Positions 1 through 7,091 of a stretch of DNA of 11,568 nt are shown here, in pieces. The notes under the pieces are model-generated. The model saw only the letters and a program-made list of their open reading frames with translations. It had not been told where the DNA came from and made no database searches. The stretch is taken from NCBI GenBank assembly GCA_052388025.1, contig JBQTIP010000105.1:1-11568 (forward strand), in the 5' to 3' direction. Position 1 is the first letter of the stretch; the number at the start of each line of letters is the position of its first letter. Source of the stretch: JBQTIP01 sp052388025 (GTDB taxonomy: Bacteria; Actinomycetota; UBA4738; HRBIN12). Position numbers and translations under genes: made by a program.

Positions 1-2
1 CG

Positions 3-158
3 GCCGCGACCGGGGCCGACGTGCTCGTGACCGGGGACAGCGGCTGCCTCATGCACATGGCCGGACGGCTGTCGCGGACCGCGTCCAAGATGCGCGCGAT
101 GCATCTCGCCGTGCTCCTGGCGGAGGCCCGAGGGCTGCGGCCGCGGAGTGTGGCATGA
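3..158 (+). CDS. lutA: LutA-type lactate oxidation Fe-S subunit (3' end only)
   Basis: Only the last 51 codons are present; the 5' end lies outside the window. The visible peptide has the segment TGDSGCLMHMAG, the C-terminal CCG-domain signature of LutA/GlpC-type proteins, in which the Cys helps hold a non-cubane Fe-S cluster. It ends in a helical tail. In the family, LutA acts with LutB and LutC in the cytoplasm to oxidise L-lactate to pyruvate. The stop overlaps the lutB start by four bases (ATGA), the usual lutA-lutB order, and this supports the call. An isolated tail could belong to another CCG protein such as GlpC or HdrB, but the next two genes make LutA much more likely. Confidence 0.85.
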   Translation, partial: AATGADVLVTGDSGCLMHMAGRLSRTASKMRAMHLAVLLAEARGLRPRSVA

Positions 159-1567
159 GCGAGGCCGAGCTCTCCGGCACCTTCGAGGAAAGGGCGCACC
201 GCCTGCTCCTGCAGCCCACGGTGGCCAGGAACATCGGCACGGCCATGGACATGATCCTCGGCATCCGGGCGGGGGTGTTCGAGGGCGTCGACGTCGAGGC
301 GATGCGCGCGGCCGGCGAGGCCATTCGAGCCCACACCGTCGCGAACCTCGCCGACTACCTGGACCGATGGGCGGAGAACGCCGAGGGCCGGGGCACGAAA
401 GTGTTCTTCGCCGACACCGGCGCGCAGGCGGTGGAGTACGTGTCACGGGTCCTGCGGGACCGGGGGGCCCGGCTCGTCGTGAAGGGCAAGTCGATGGCCG
501 CCGAGGAGATCGGGCTGAATCACGCGCTCGAGCGGGCCGGGATGGAGGTCGTGGAGACCGACCTGGGCGAGTACATCGTCCAGATCGGGCACGAACCTCC
601 ATCGCACATCATCGTGCCCGCCATCCACCACTCCCGGGGCGAGATCCGCGACCTGTTCAAGCGGGTTCACGGCGCCGACCTGCCCGACGAGCCCGAGCGC
701 ATCACGCGGTTCGCCCGCGAGCACCTACGGAGCAAGTTCCTTGCCGCCGACGCCGGCATCACCGGCGTGAACTTCGCGATCGCCGAGACCGGCTCGATCA
801 CGGTCGTGACGAACGAGGGGAACGGTCGCATGTGCAGCTCGATGCCCCGAGTGCACATCGCGCTGATGGGGATGGAACGCATCCTGCCCTCGTTCCGCGA
901 GCTCGCCGTGATGCTGCCCTTGCTCACCGGAAGCGCGACCGGCCAGCGCGTCAGCACGTACTTCAACGTGGTGAGCGGCCCGCGGCGGCCGGAGGACCCG
1001 GATGGTCCCGAGCAGCTGCACGTCGTCGTGATCGACAACGGGCGTTCGGCGATCCTGCCCACGGAGTTCCGGTCGATCCTTCATTGCATCCGGTGCGGCG
1101 CCTGCCAGAACGTTTGCCCCGTTTTCCGCCACGTCGGTGGGCACGCGTACGGCTCCGTGTACGGCGGGCCTATCGGAGCCGTGCTGACGCCGCTCCTGCG
1201 AGGGTTCGAGCGGGCCGGGGACCTCCCACACGCCTCGTCGCTGTGCGGCGCGTGCTCCGAGATCTGCCCGGTTCGGATTCCCCTGCACGAGCACCTGCTG
1301 GCGCTCCGCCGCGACGTCGCGCGCGAGCGGGCACCGGTCTCCGAGCGGCTGGCGTTCCGGTGGTGGTCTCGGCTATGGGCGACCGCGCCCCGGTACCGGC
1401 TGTTCGCTAGGGGGTCGCGGCTGGCGCAGCGGCCGTTCGCGAGGGCCGGCAGGATCCGCCGAGCGCCGTTCCCGTTCTCGCGGTGGACACGAGGCCGGGA
1501 CCTGCCGGCCGTGGCGCGGGAGACGTTCCGCGAGCGGTGGAAGCGAACGGGCGGTCGTGGAGCGTAG
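155..1567 (+). CDS. lutB: LutB, iron-sulfur electron-transfer subunit of lactate oxidation
   Basis: This 470-aa protein has the length and layout of LutB (YkgF family). An N-terminal LUD domain (about residues 60-300) includes the GSITVVTNEGNGR region. A ferredoxin-like domain follows, with CIRCGACQNVCPVF (Cys 311, 314, 317, 321) and LCGACSEICPV (Cys 364, 367, 371), which together can bind two 4Fe-4S clusters. Between them lies the family motif GGHAYGSVYGGPIGAV. Known role: passes electrons from lactate to the respiratory chain with LutA and LutC. The ATG overlaps the lutA stop (ATGA), which fixes the start by coupling; only a weak GCGGAG precedes it. The last 80 residues are Arg-rich, as is common in high-GC homologues. 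The reading continues 11 bases into lutC. Confidence 0.93.
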   Translation: MSEAELSGTFEERAHRLLLQPTVARNIGTAMDMILGIRAGVFEGVDVEAMRAAGEAIRAHTVANLADYLDRWAENAEGRGTKVFFADTGAQAVEYVSRVLRDRGARLVVKGKSMAAEEIGLNHALERAGMEVVETDLGEYIVQIGHEPPSHIIVPAIHHSRGEIRDLFKRVHGADLPDEPERITRFAREHLRSKFLAADAGITGVNFAIAETGSITVVTNEGNGRMCSSMPRVHIALMGMERILPSFRELAVMLPLLTGSATGQRVSTYFNVVSGPRRPEDPDGPEQLHVVVIDNGRSAILPTEFRSILHCIRCGACQNVCPVFRHVGGHAYGSVYGGPIGAVLTPLLRGFERAGDLPHASSLCGACSEICPVRIPLHEHLLALRRDVARERAPVSERLAFRWWSRLWATAPRYRLFARGSRLAQRPFARAGRIRRAPFPFSRWTRGRDLPAVARETFRERWKRTGGRGA

Positions 1568-2183
1568 CGCCTTCCTCGCAAGGGTCCGGGACCGCCTGGC
1601 CGGCGTGGAAAGCCAGGCCCTCCCCGAGGCACTTCCGCAAACGTTCGCGTCCGGCGACGGTCACATGTTCGAGCGTTTTGCCGAGCGGCTGGGAGAGGTG
1701 GGCGGGGAAGCCCGGCGCGTTCGGGCCTCGGACATCGAGGCGGCGGTCGCCGAGCTTGCGGAGGGAGCGCGCACCGCGGTGGTAGCCGCCGGAGTGGGCA
1801 AGTACCGCGAGGCGATCGAGGCCGGCCTGCGACGGGCGAGATGCGAGTCGTCGGAGCCGAGCCGCGAGGTCGCGGCCACGGCCGACCTCGGCATCACCGG
1901 AGCGGAGCTCGCCGTGGCCTCGACCGGCTCGGTTCTGGTCGGGATGGGACCGGACGCCCCTCGAGTCGCGAGCCTGCTCCCGCCGGTCCATGTGGTCATC
2001 CTCCCCGAGGAGCGGCTGGTCCCGGGGTTCGAGGAGCTCTTCGCCGCGCTTCCCGAGCACGCCCGGACCTCGGCCCAGACGGTTCTCATCACGGGACCGT
2101 CTCGCACCGGGGACATCGAGCTCGCGCTCGTGCGCGGTGTGCACGGCCCGATGAAGGTGGTCGTGCTGGTTGTGGCGCCTTGA
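1557..2183 (+). CDS. lutC: LutC, LUD-domain subunit of lactate oxidation
   Basis: This 208-aa protein has the LutC (DUF162/LUD) core. The segment ITGAELAVASTGS is at residues 113-125, followed by PPVHVVILPEERLVPGFE and the diagnostic GPSRTGDIELALVRGVHGP beginning at residue 180. It is slightly shorter than many LutC proteins (about 220-240 aa). Known role: third component of the LutABC L-lactate to pyruvate system; its own chemistry is not settled. It starts at a GTG overlapping the end of lutB by 11 bases, and no good ribosome-binding site is visible, so coupled translation is likely. Its stop overlaps the TTG start of the kinase. Lut ABC therefore appears co-transcribed with the kinase. Confidence 0.92.
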   Translation: MERSAFLARVRDRLAGVESQALPEALPQTFASGDGHMFERFAERLGEVGGEARRVRASDIEAAVAELAEGARTAVVAAGVGKYREAIEAGLRRARCESSEPSREVAATADLGITGAELAVASTGSVLVGMGPDAPRVASLLPPVHVVILPEERLVPGFEELFAALPEHARTSAQTVLITGPSRTGDIELALVRGVHGPMKVVVLVVAP

Positions 2184-3343
2184 GCATCCTGGTCGTGAAC
2201 GTCGGCAGCACGTCCCTCAAGTACGCCGTGTTCGGCGAGGAAGACGACGTCGTGTGCCGGGGAAAGGCGGGACGCGTGACGTCAGATGACGCCGAGCTCG
2301 CGCACGGCCAGGAGGGGGCCACGGCTCGGACGCCGCTCCCACGTCCCGGACTGGAAGCCGCACTCGAGGTCATGGTGGAGGCGCTCCGCCCGACGCTACC
2401 TACCATCGAGGCGGCCGCCTTCAAGGTCGTGCACGGAGGGGACCAGGTCACCGGAACCGTCATCCTCGACGAGGCCGCGCTCGCGGCGCTCGAGCGCTTC
2501 GCCCCGGCCGCACCCGCACACAACCCGCCGTACGTGATGGCGGTCCGCCACGTGGCGAGGATCCTCCCGGGCGTCCCGCTCATCGGATCGTTCGAGACGG
2601 CCTTCCACGCCGATTGGAGCGCGGAGGCGCGCGCGTACGCGATCCCGGCCGGCTGGGAGCGTGCCCACGGCCTGCGCCGCTACGGCTTCCACGGCGCGTC
2701 GCACCGGTACGTCTCGGAGCGGATGGCCGAGCTCGAGCCGGCCGCCCCGCGGGTGCTGTCATGCCATCTCGGCGGGTCGTCCTCGATCTGCGCGATCGTC
2801 GACGGGCGCTCGGTCGACGCGACGATGGGGTTCTCGCCCCAGTCCGGGCTGCCGCAGGCGGAGCGCGTGGGCGACCTCGACGCCTTCGCGCTGGTTCACC
2901 TCGCCCGCGAGGGCATCGGGCTCGAGGAGGCGGCCGAGGCCCTGGCGACGAAGGGCGGCCTGCTGGGGCTCTCCGGCCTCTCCGGCGACCTCCAGGAGCT
3001 CGAGGCCGCCGAGGAATCCGGCCACGAGGGTGCGGCGTTCGCACTCCGCGTGTACGCCTACGAGGTGCGGAAGGCGGTCGGCGCGCTTGCCGCGGCCATG
3101 GGCGGCCTCGATGCCGTCGCTTTCACGGGCGGCATGGGCGAGAACTCCGTGAGACTCCGGGAGCGGGTGTGCGATGGACTCGGGTTCCTCGGGATCGAGC
3201 TCGACCCGGCCCGGAACCACTCGGCGGCGGGAGAGGCCCGCGCGAGCCAAGACGGCGCCGCGGTGGCGGTGTGGGTGATCCCCACCGACGAGGAGCGGAT
3301 CCTCGTTCGCCAGGCCCGCGAGCTGCTTTCAGCGAGAGGCTGA
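2180..3343 (+). CDS. Acetate/propionate kinase family acyl-phosphate kinase, atypical active site
   Basis: This 387-aa ASKHA kinase probably makes ATP from an acyl phosphate. It has NVGSTSLK at residues 7-14, VVHGG at 83-87, GFHGASH at 169-175, RVGD at 229-232 (matching GTRSGD with the key Arg kept), FTGGMGENS near the C-terminus and PTDEE at the end. Two catalytic positions differ from the Methanosarcina enzyme: HRVVHGG (Arg91) reads FKVVHGG (Lys82), and FDTAFH (Asp148) reads FETAFH (Glu139). I chose the TTG start at 2180 because it overlaps the lutC stop (TTGA) and puts the conserved Asn at residue 7; upstream in-frame sequence is lutC shadow. It may prefer an acid other than acetate, for example propionate or lactate; this is inference. 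It would complete the PduL step encoded downstream. Confidence 0.85.
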   Translation: MSILVVNVGSTSLKYAVFGEEDDVVCRGKAGRVTSDDAELAHGQEGATARTPLPRPGLEAALEVMVEALRPTLPTIEAAAFKVVHGGDQVTGTVILDEAALAALERFAPAAPAHNPPYVMAVRHVARILPGVPLIGSFETAFHADWSAEARAYAIPAGWERAHGLRRYGFHGASHRYVSERMAELEPAAPRVLSCHLGGSSSICAIVDGRSVDATMGFSPQSGLPQAERVGDLDAFALVHLAREGIGLEEAAEALATKGGLLGLSGLSGDLQELEAAEESGHEGAAFALRVYAYEVRKAVGALAAAMGGLDAVAFTGGMGENSVRLRERVCDGLGFLGIELDPARNHSAAGEARASQDGAAVAVWVIPTDEERILVRQARELLSARG

Positions 3344-3361
3344 TGCTTCGATGGGGGCGGG

Positions 3362-3387
3362 GGTTGGGACCGCGCCGCGGACCAGCC
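3362..3387 (+). terminator. Possible GC-rich hairpin after the kinase gene
   Basis: GGTTGG at 3362-3367 can pair with CCAGCC at 3382-3387 (one G-T pair). A short CC/GG stem sits inside. It lies 18 bases after the kinase stop and before the next promoter. There is no T-run, so it would be an atypical terminator of the kind proposed in high-GC bacteria. The call is weak. Confidence 0.27.
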
Positions 3388-3435
3388 TCGGTCACCCGGC
3401 TCCCGGGCAGCCTGACTCGGTGGCGGAGAGCACGG

Positions 3436-3465
3436 TTGACCGAACGTGCGGGCCATCGCTAATCT
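3436..3465 (+). promoter_or_regulatory. Candidate sigma-70-type promoter for the secreted-protein pair
   Basis: TTGACC (3436-3441) is followed after 18 bases by TAATCT (3460-3465), a good match to the -35/-10 consensus in a GC-rich context. Transcription would start near 3472, leaving a leader of about 28 bases before the ATG at 3500. This also argues against the in-frame upstream ATG at 3446, which would lie between the two promoter boxes. The rest of the 156-base gap (3344-3499) shows only the hairpin at 3362-3387. Confidence 0.5.
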
Positions 3466-3499
3466 GCCGAGGACAACAGCGCCCGGGGAGTGTGGACTC

Positions 3500-4075
3500 A
3501 TGAGCAGGGTCGCCCCGACGGTACGGCAAGTTGGCATTTTCGCCGTCGCGAGCACGGTGTGGGCACTCGGGACAGCGGGGACCGCGACCGCGGCGATCAC
3601 CAAAGGCCCGTGCGACGGCAGCGTGACCATCAGGGGGACGACCTACACGCCGGCGAACGACACCCCCGGCAACCCCGTCGTCGTGCCGAACGAAGCGGGG
3701 GTCAGGATCAGGTACTTCGGGACGACCGGGAGCCCGCTCCACAACCACACGGGCGCGATCAGTGTGGTCATCGGACCCGGCAGCATCACGGTGGCGAACT
3801 GGAGTGGCCAGAACGACAACGACGAGGTGGAGAAGGAGGGCCCGTACAACCTCGATGACGCCTACGCGAAGCTGCCCCTCGACATCGTCGGCCTCTTCCG
3901 GGTGGAGGGGTTCCACTTCGCCGCCAAGGAGGGCGTCAGGTGCGAGGGGTTCGCCTACGTCAAGATCGAGGGAAACCCACTCGCCACAGTCCCCGGGGCA
4001 GCCGCGGCCGTGCTCACCATCGTGAGCGCGGTCGGCGTGGCGGTGAGCGGCATGGTCCGGAAGGCCAAGCCATGA
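3500..4075 (+). CDS. Secreted or C-terminally membrane-anchored protein of unknown family
   Basis: I do not recognise a functional family. The 191-aa product has a signal peptide: a basic start (MSRVAPTVRQ), a hydrophobic core at about 11-27 and a likely cleavage site near residues 29-32 (ATAA). A polar, probably beta-rich ectodomain follows, with two Cys (about 38 and 148) that could form a disulfide. A hydrophobic segment at about 164-186 ends in the basic tail RKAKP, as in a type I membrane anchor. No LPXTG sortase motif is seen. The ATG at 3500 was preferred over the ATG at 3446 because it puts the signal peptide at the N-terminus and lies downstream of a credible promoter. The stop overlaps the next gene (ATGA), so the two products may work together at the membrane. 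Confidence 0.7.
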   Translation: MSRVAPTVRQVGIFAVASTVWALGTAGTATAAITKGPCDGSVTIRGTTYTPANDTPGNPVVVPNEAGVRIRYFGTTGSPLHNHTGAISVVIGPGSITVANWSGQNDNDEVEKEGPYNLDDAYAKLPLDIVGLFRVEGFHFAAKEGVRCEGFAYVKIEGNPLATVPGAAAAVLTIVSAVGVAVSGMVRKAKP

Positions 4076-4353
4076 AGCCTCGAGGCCGGCCGGTGCTCGG
4101 AGCGATCTCCGGGTTCTTCCTCGGCCTTTTCGTCGCGATAGACCTGCAACAGTTCAGCGTTCGTCCGCTCGACAATCTCAGCGTGATCGGCCTGCCGCTC
4201 ATCGGATTGGCGATCGGCCTCGGCGTCGCCCTTTGGGCACCCCTCGGCCGAAAAGGGCCGAAGTCGCCTGCAGCGGCGGTAGGGCCCACAACCGAGAGAG
4301 GCGGGGCAGCCGCGCGGGACGCCGGCAGCGACGGTTCCACGCAGAACGCCTGA
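4072..4353 (+). CDS. Small two-helix membrane protein, unknown function
   Basis: This 93-aa product has two hydrophobic stretches, at about residues 9-24 and 36-56, joined by a short polar loop (about 25-35). A polar, low-complexity tail rich in Gly, Ala and Ser follows. The first five residues include Lys and Arg, so the N-terminus is probably cytoplasmic and both ends would be inside. I do not recognise a family. The ATG overlaps the stop of the upstream secreted-protein gene by four bases, which fixes the start and suggests a two-gene unit. It is convergent with the oxidoreductase gene; the 74-base gap between their stops holds no convincing terminator. Confidence 0.6.
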   Translation: MKPRGRPVLGAISGFFLGLFVAIDLQQFSVRPLDNLSVIGLPLIGLAIGLGVALWAPLGRKGPKSPAAAVGPTTERGGAAARDAGSDGSTQNA

Positions 4354-4427
4354 CGCCCGACGGCGCCCACCCAGCGAGGGCAGCGCTCACGACTTTCCTC
4401 GCCTCCTCGAGCCGACGAACCTGCTCC

Positions 4428-5615
4428 TCATGCCCGGGCGCCGGGGCCGTAGGCAAGGCGCAGCAGCCGGCCCTCGGCGAAGCGCTCGAGCCTGAGTGGC
4501 GACACATCGACGAGCGCCGTCCGGCCGAGGATCTCATCGGCAACCACCTCCCCCACCGCCGGCGCGAGCTTCAGCCCATGGCCGGACCAACCGAGCACGA
4601 GGTAGAGCCCTTCGACGCCCGGCGCCCAGCCGAGGATCGGGTGCCAGTCGGGAGTGACGTCGTAGACGCCGCTCGCGGCGCTCTCCCAGTCCGCGTCCGC
4701 GTAGTCGGGGACGAATTCGGACAGCGACGACCGCACCCTGGCCTCGTAGCCGGGATCCCGCTCCGGGTCTAGCTCGGCATCGCGATCTGCCCCCAGACCC
4801 TCGTCGTAGACGACGACCAGCGCGAGCGGCCCTCGATCCGGGCGGATGACGAGGCCCGCCGCCGCGTGCGTCACGGCAGTGCGTATCAAGGGCAGCCCGC
4901 GCGCCTGTCTCAGCACTGCGAGTTGAACCCGGGTGAACGAGACGGGGAGCTCGAGGCCGAGCGGCCGCGCGAGATCCCGCCCCCAGGCTCCGGCTGCGTT
5001 TACGACGACCGGCGCTCGGATCGACCCGCGATCCGTTCGAACCCCCGTCACTCGCCCGTCCGTGGCCTCGATCCCGGTGACCGGGGAGCCGAAGTCGGAG
5101 ACGAGCCCGCCGGCCGTCGCCGCCGCGAACCAGGCGAGGATCATCTTCGTCACGTCGACGAAGCCGCCGTCGGGCTCGTAGGCGCCGCCGGCGATCCGCT
5201 CGGTCGAGACCAGAGGCTCGATCTCGCGGATCTCGTCTGGATCCACCAGCCTCGTGTCGACTCCGCACCGGCTCCCCAGATCGACGTTGCCGCGACATGC
5301 CTCCATCGACTCCTCGGGAACCATCAAGAGGTACCCGGTGCGGACATACCCGGGGTCGCCGACACCGACCTCGTCCGCCCAGGTGTTCAGCACCTCGAAG
5401 CCACGGTTCGCCAGCCGGATCGTCAGCTCGTTCGAATAGTGGCGCCGCACCTGTCCGAACGTGCGGCCGGAGTTGCCGCCGGCCGGAGCGCGACTGTCGA
5501 CCAACACCACCCGCCCCGCGCCCCGCTTGACGAGCTGGAACGCGATGCTCATGCCGAAGATGCCGGCACCGATGACGACGGCGTCGGCTTCCGTCAGGGC
5601 ACCGTCGTCGCTCAC
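4428..5615 (-). CDS. FAD-dependent amine/amino-acid oxidoreductase (DAO/sarcosine oxidase-like)
   Basis: This 395-aa flavoprotein belongs to the DAO family (glycine/sarcosine/D-amino-acid oxidase group). An N-terminal Rossmann motif GAGIFG is at residues 16-21. The FAD-contact segment GNSGRTFGQVRRHYSN follows. The C-terminal family signature has TPDWHPILG and GWSGHGLKLAP (the last nine residues of this at 344-352). Such enzymes oxidise secondary or primary amines, or sometimes hydroxy acids, giving imine then aldehyde or keto acid. Length is normal. The GTG start at 5615 overlaps the stop of the upstream minus-strand gene (GTGA), so the two are coupled. An open frame runs upstream to 6395, but it is the shadow of the other gene. 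The substrate cannot be read from sequence; an aldehyde product could in principle feed the BMC. Confidence 0.85.
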   Translation of the reverse strand: MSDDGALTEADAVVIGAGIFGMSIAFQLVKRGAGRVVLVDSRAPAGGNSGRTFGQVRRHYSNELTIRLANRGFEVLNTWADEVGVGDPGYVRTGYLLMVPEESMEACRGNVDLGSRCGVDTRLVDPDEIREIEPLVSTERIAGGAYEPDGGFVDVTKMILAWFAAATAGGLVSDFGSPVTGIEATDGRVTGVRTDRGSIRAPVVVNAAGAWGRDLARPLGLELPVSFTRVQLAVLRQARGLPLIRTAVTHAAAGLVIRPDRGPLALVVVYDEGLGADRDAELDPERDPGYEARVRSSLSEFVPDYADADWESAASGVYDVTPDWHPILGWAPGVEGLYLVLGWSGHGLKLAPAVGEVVADEILGRTALVDVSPLRLERFAEGRLLRLAYGPGARA

Positions 5616-6901
5616 CCGGGCTCCGCATGCCAGAGCGCCATGTGGTCCGCGTGGGTCGGCAGGTAGGCGCCCGGCTCGAAGAAGCGGTCGTAGAACTCGA
5701 GCTCGAGGTGGTGGGCCTGCAGGTACATGAGGGCGTACACGCTCGGGAACCTCGCCGGGAACCTCCCGCACGTGTCGAAGACGTGCTGCGCCATGGTCGA
5801 CACGCAGTCGATGAACTGCTCGTCGTGGACGAGCACGCTGGAACGCACCGTTCGCGTGTCCTTCCACGGGCCGGGCGTGTCGCCGTGGTACGGCCCGCCC
5901 GATCCGAACTTGCGCATCGCCACCGACTCCACGGCCGCGCGCATATCCGGGTAGTGAGGCGGGCAGTGCGCCTCGAACACGCCCGGCAGGCCGGTCGGGT
6001 TCGGCAGGGGCCATCGATCGTCCGTGTCGTACCGGAAGCCGAGGCCCGGCACGTCGGGGTCGCCGCTCGCCCCGAGCATCGTGTACGTGTCGATGCCGTC
6101 GAACATCCAACCGCCGAGCCCGAGCGCCTGTAGCATCAACACGCCGGCGAACGTGGCCGTAGAGAGCTCCGCGCAGAGCTCGGTGACCGAGTACTCCTCG
6201 AGGAACGACAGCGGGACCGGGTTGGCCAGGTCGACGATGTCGCCGAAGCGGTCGATACCCTCGATCGGCACGCCGGAGAGGTCGTCGTAGATGCAGTAGC
6301 CGTTCTGAACGTAGAAGCAGAGGTTGAGGATCTCGTGCTGGGCGAGGTCGCCGACGGGAACGAACAGCGTCGAGCCCTCGCAGTTCGCGATCCACGTGTT
6401 GTGACCTTCCATGTACGGCTCGACCGCGGGGATGTTCACGCGCCGGTCCGAGAGCCGCCGAATCCGGGCACGGTGGGCCTCGAGTCGGTCTTCGACCGAG
6501 TCGGTCGGTGAGGCGATCGAACCCGCATCGCGCGTCGGGACAAAGAACGTGCCCCGGTCGTTCGTGAAGAAAAGCTCACTCGTGTGGAATCCTGCCGCCG
6601 ACGGGAACGCCCTTCCCCCCGCCGCGCCGGCGTAGTTCGAGAGGTGCGGCGCGTAGCGCTCGTGCCGCATGATCCCGAAGTTCCACCCGGTGTTGCCGCC
6701 AACGGCGGATAGCACCAGGAGCTCTTCTGCCTCCGAGAGCGGCATCGGCGGATTCGGGGATGTGAACGCGAGCGGTCCGTCGGGGAGCGTGGCCCCCGCC
6801 GCGAACCGCCGGGAGCGCCGCCCGAAGAGGGCTTCGACGAAGCGCACATCCAGGAGTCGCTCCAGGGCCGGGCCGGGTATCCGGACCTCGTCGTTCCCCA
6901 T
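5612..6901 (-). CDS. Conserved hypothetical protein, possibly nitroreductase/SagB-like flavoprotein
   Basis: This 429-aa protein has no certain family. Several segments recall the FMN-binding nitroreductase/SagB superfamily: GRRSRRF at 27-33 (like the RRSxR phosphate-binding motif), LSEAEELLVLSA at 55-66, GRAFPSAAGFHTSEL at 96-110 (like R-x-PSAG), and the helix FAGVLMLQALGLGGW at 251-265 (like QNxLLAAxxLGLG). These match by eye only. There is no signal peptide or membrane segment. The start is well supported: ATG at 6901, with GAGGAGGT six bases upstream and a TATATC box before that. The frame stays open further upstream but without a comparable start. It is the first gene of a minus-strand pair with the FAD oxidoreductase, so the two probably act on one substrate. 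A redox or dehydrogenation step is a guess. Confidence 0.75.
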   Translation of the reverse strand: MGNDEVRIPGPALERLLDVRFVEALFGRRSRRFAAGATLPDGPLAFTSPNPPMPLSEAEELLVLSAVGGNTGWNFGIMRHERYAPHLSNYAGAAGGRAFPSAAGFHTSELFFTNDRGTFFVPTRDAGSIASPTDSVEDRLEAHRARIRRLSDRRVNIPAVEPYMEGHNTWIANCEGSTLFVPVGDLAQHEILNLCFYVQNGYCIYDDLSGVPIEGIDRFGDIVDLANPVPLSFLEEYSVTELCAELSTATFAGVLMLQALGLGGWMFDGIDTYTMLGASGDPDVPGLGFRYDTDDRWPLPNPTGLPGVFEAHCPPHYPDMRAAVESVAMRKFGSGGPYHGDTPGPWKDTRTVRSSVLVHDEQFIDCVSTMAQHVFDTCGRFPARFPSVYALMYLQAHHLELEFYDRFFEPGAYLPTHADHMALWHAEPG

Positions 6902-6907
6902 CCGTCG

Positions 6908-6937
6908 ACCTCCTCGTGGTCTCGCCGCGACGATATA
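6908..6937 (-). promoter_or_regulatory. Ribosome-binding site and candidate -10 box for the minus-strand pair
   Basis: On the minus strand, TATATC (6937 down to 6932) is the only AT-rich hexamer near the start of the 429-aa gene. Transcription would begin near 6925, giving a leader of about 24 bases. GAGGAGGT (6915 down to 6908) is a strong Shine-Dalgarno sequence six bases before the ATG. No -35 resembling TTGACA lies at the right distance, so an activator or alternative sigma factor may be needed. Confidence 0.4.
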
Positions 6938-6978
6938 CGAGCTCTCGCCTGAGGCCCAGTGAGCATCCGGCACACCCG

Positions 6979-6997
6979 TGCACGGCCGGCCAGTGCA
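6979..6997. promoter_or_regulatory. Operator-like palindrome in the divergent promoter region
   Basis: TGCAC (6979-6983) and GTGCA (6993-6997) are perfect inverted half-sites around a 9-base centre that contains the palindrome GGCCGGCC. It lies in the 190-base gap between the minus-strand pair and the BMC operon. It could be a dimeric regulator site acting on both directions. No regulator gene is visible in the window. Confidence 0.35.
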
Positions 6998-7020
6998 ACG
7001 TGCGCGATGCCCGAGGCACA

Positions 7021-7034
7021 CGCCGAGGTCGGCG
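7021..7034. promoter_or_regulatory. Second short inverted repeat in the divergent region
   Basis: CGCCGA, two bases, TCGGCG form a perfect 6-bp inverted repeat. It extends with a one-base bulge into flanking CACA/TTGTG. It lies 57 bases upstream of the DUF3830 start. It may be an operator or an RNA hairpin in the leader; such repeats also arise by chance in GC-rich DNA. No clear -10 box or Shine-Dalgarno sequence was found for the DUF3830 gene. Confidence 0.25.
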
Positions 7035-7091
7035 TTGTGGCCTGAGGGGACCTTGGAATCGCGTTGGGTGCCGGCGCACGCTTGACCCGCG

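Noticed and set aside
148..1410. A 420-aa open frame overlapping lutB
   Set aside because: It is the shifted frame of lutB: Arg/Gly/Pro-rich, low complexity, no family motif, and in conflict with a clear 470-aa LutB.
1841..2179. Upstream extension of the acyl kinase frame to an ATG at 1841
   Set aside because: The added 113 residues are the shifted frame of lutC. Kinase homology begins exactly at the TTG at 2180.
4374..4402. Hairpin GCGAGG/CCTCGC between the convergent genes as a terminator
   Set aside because: The stem is only six pairs with a 17-base loop and has no T-run on either strand; it is likely chance in this composition.
5616..6395. Extension of the FAD oxidoreductase frame to a 655-aa fusion
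   Set aside because: The added part is an out-of-frame shadow of the 429-aa gene. The GTG at 5615 puts the Rossmann motif at the normal place.
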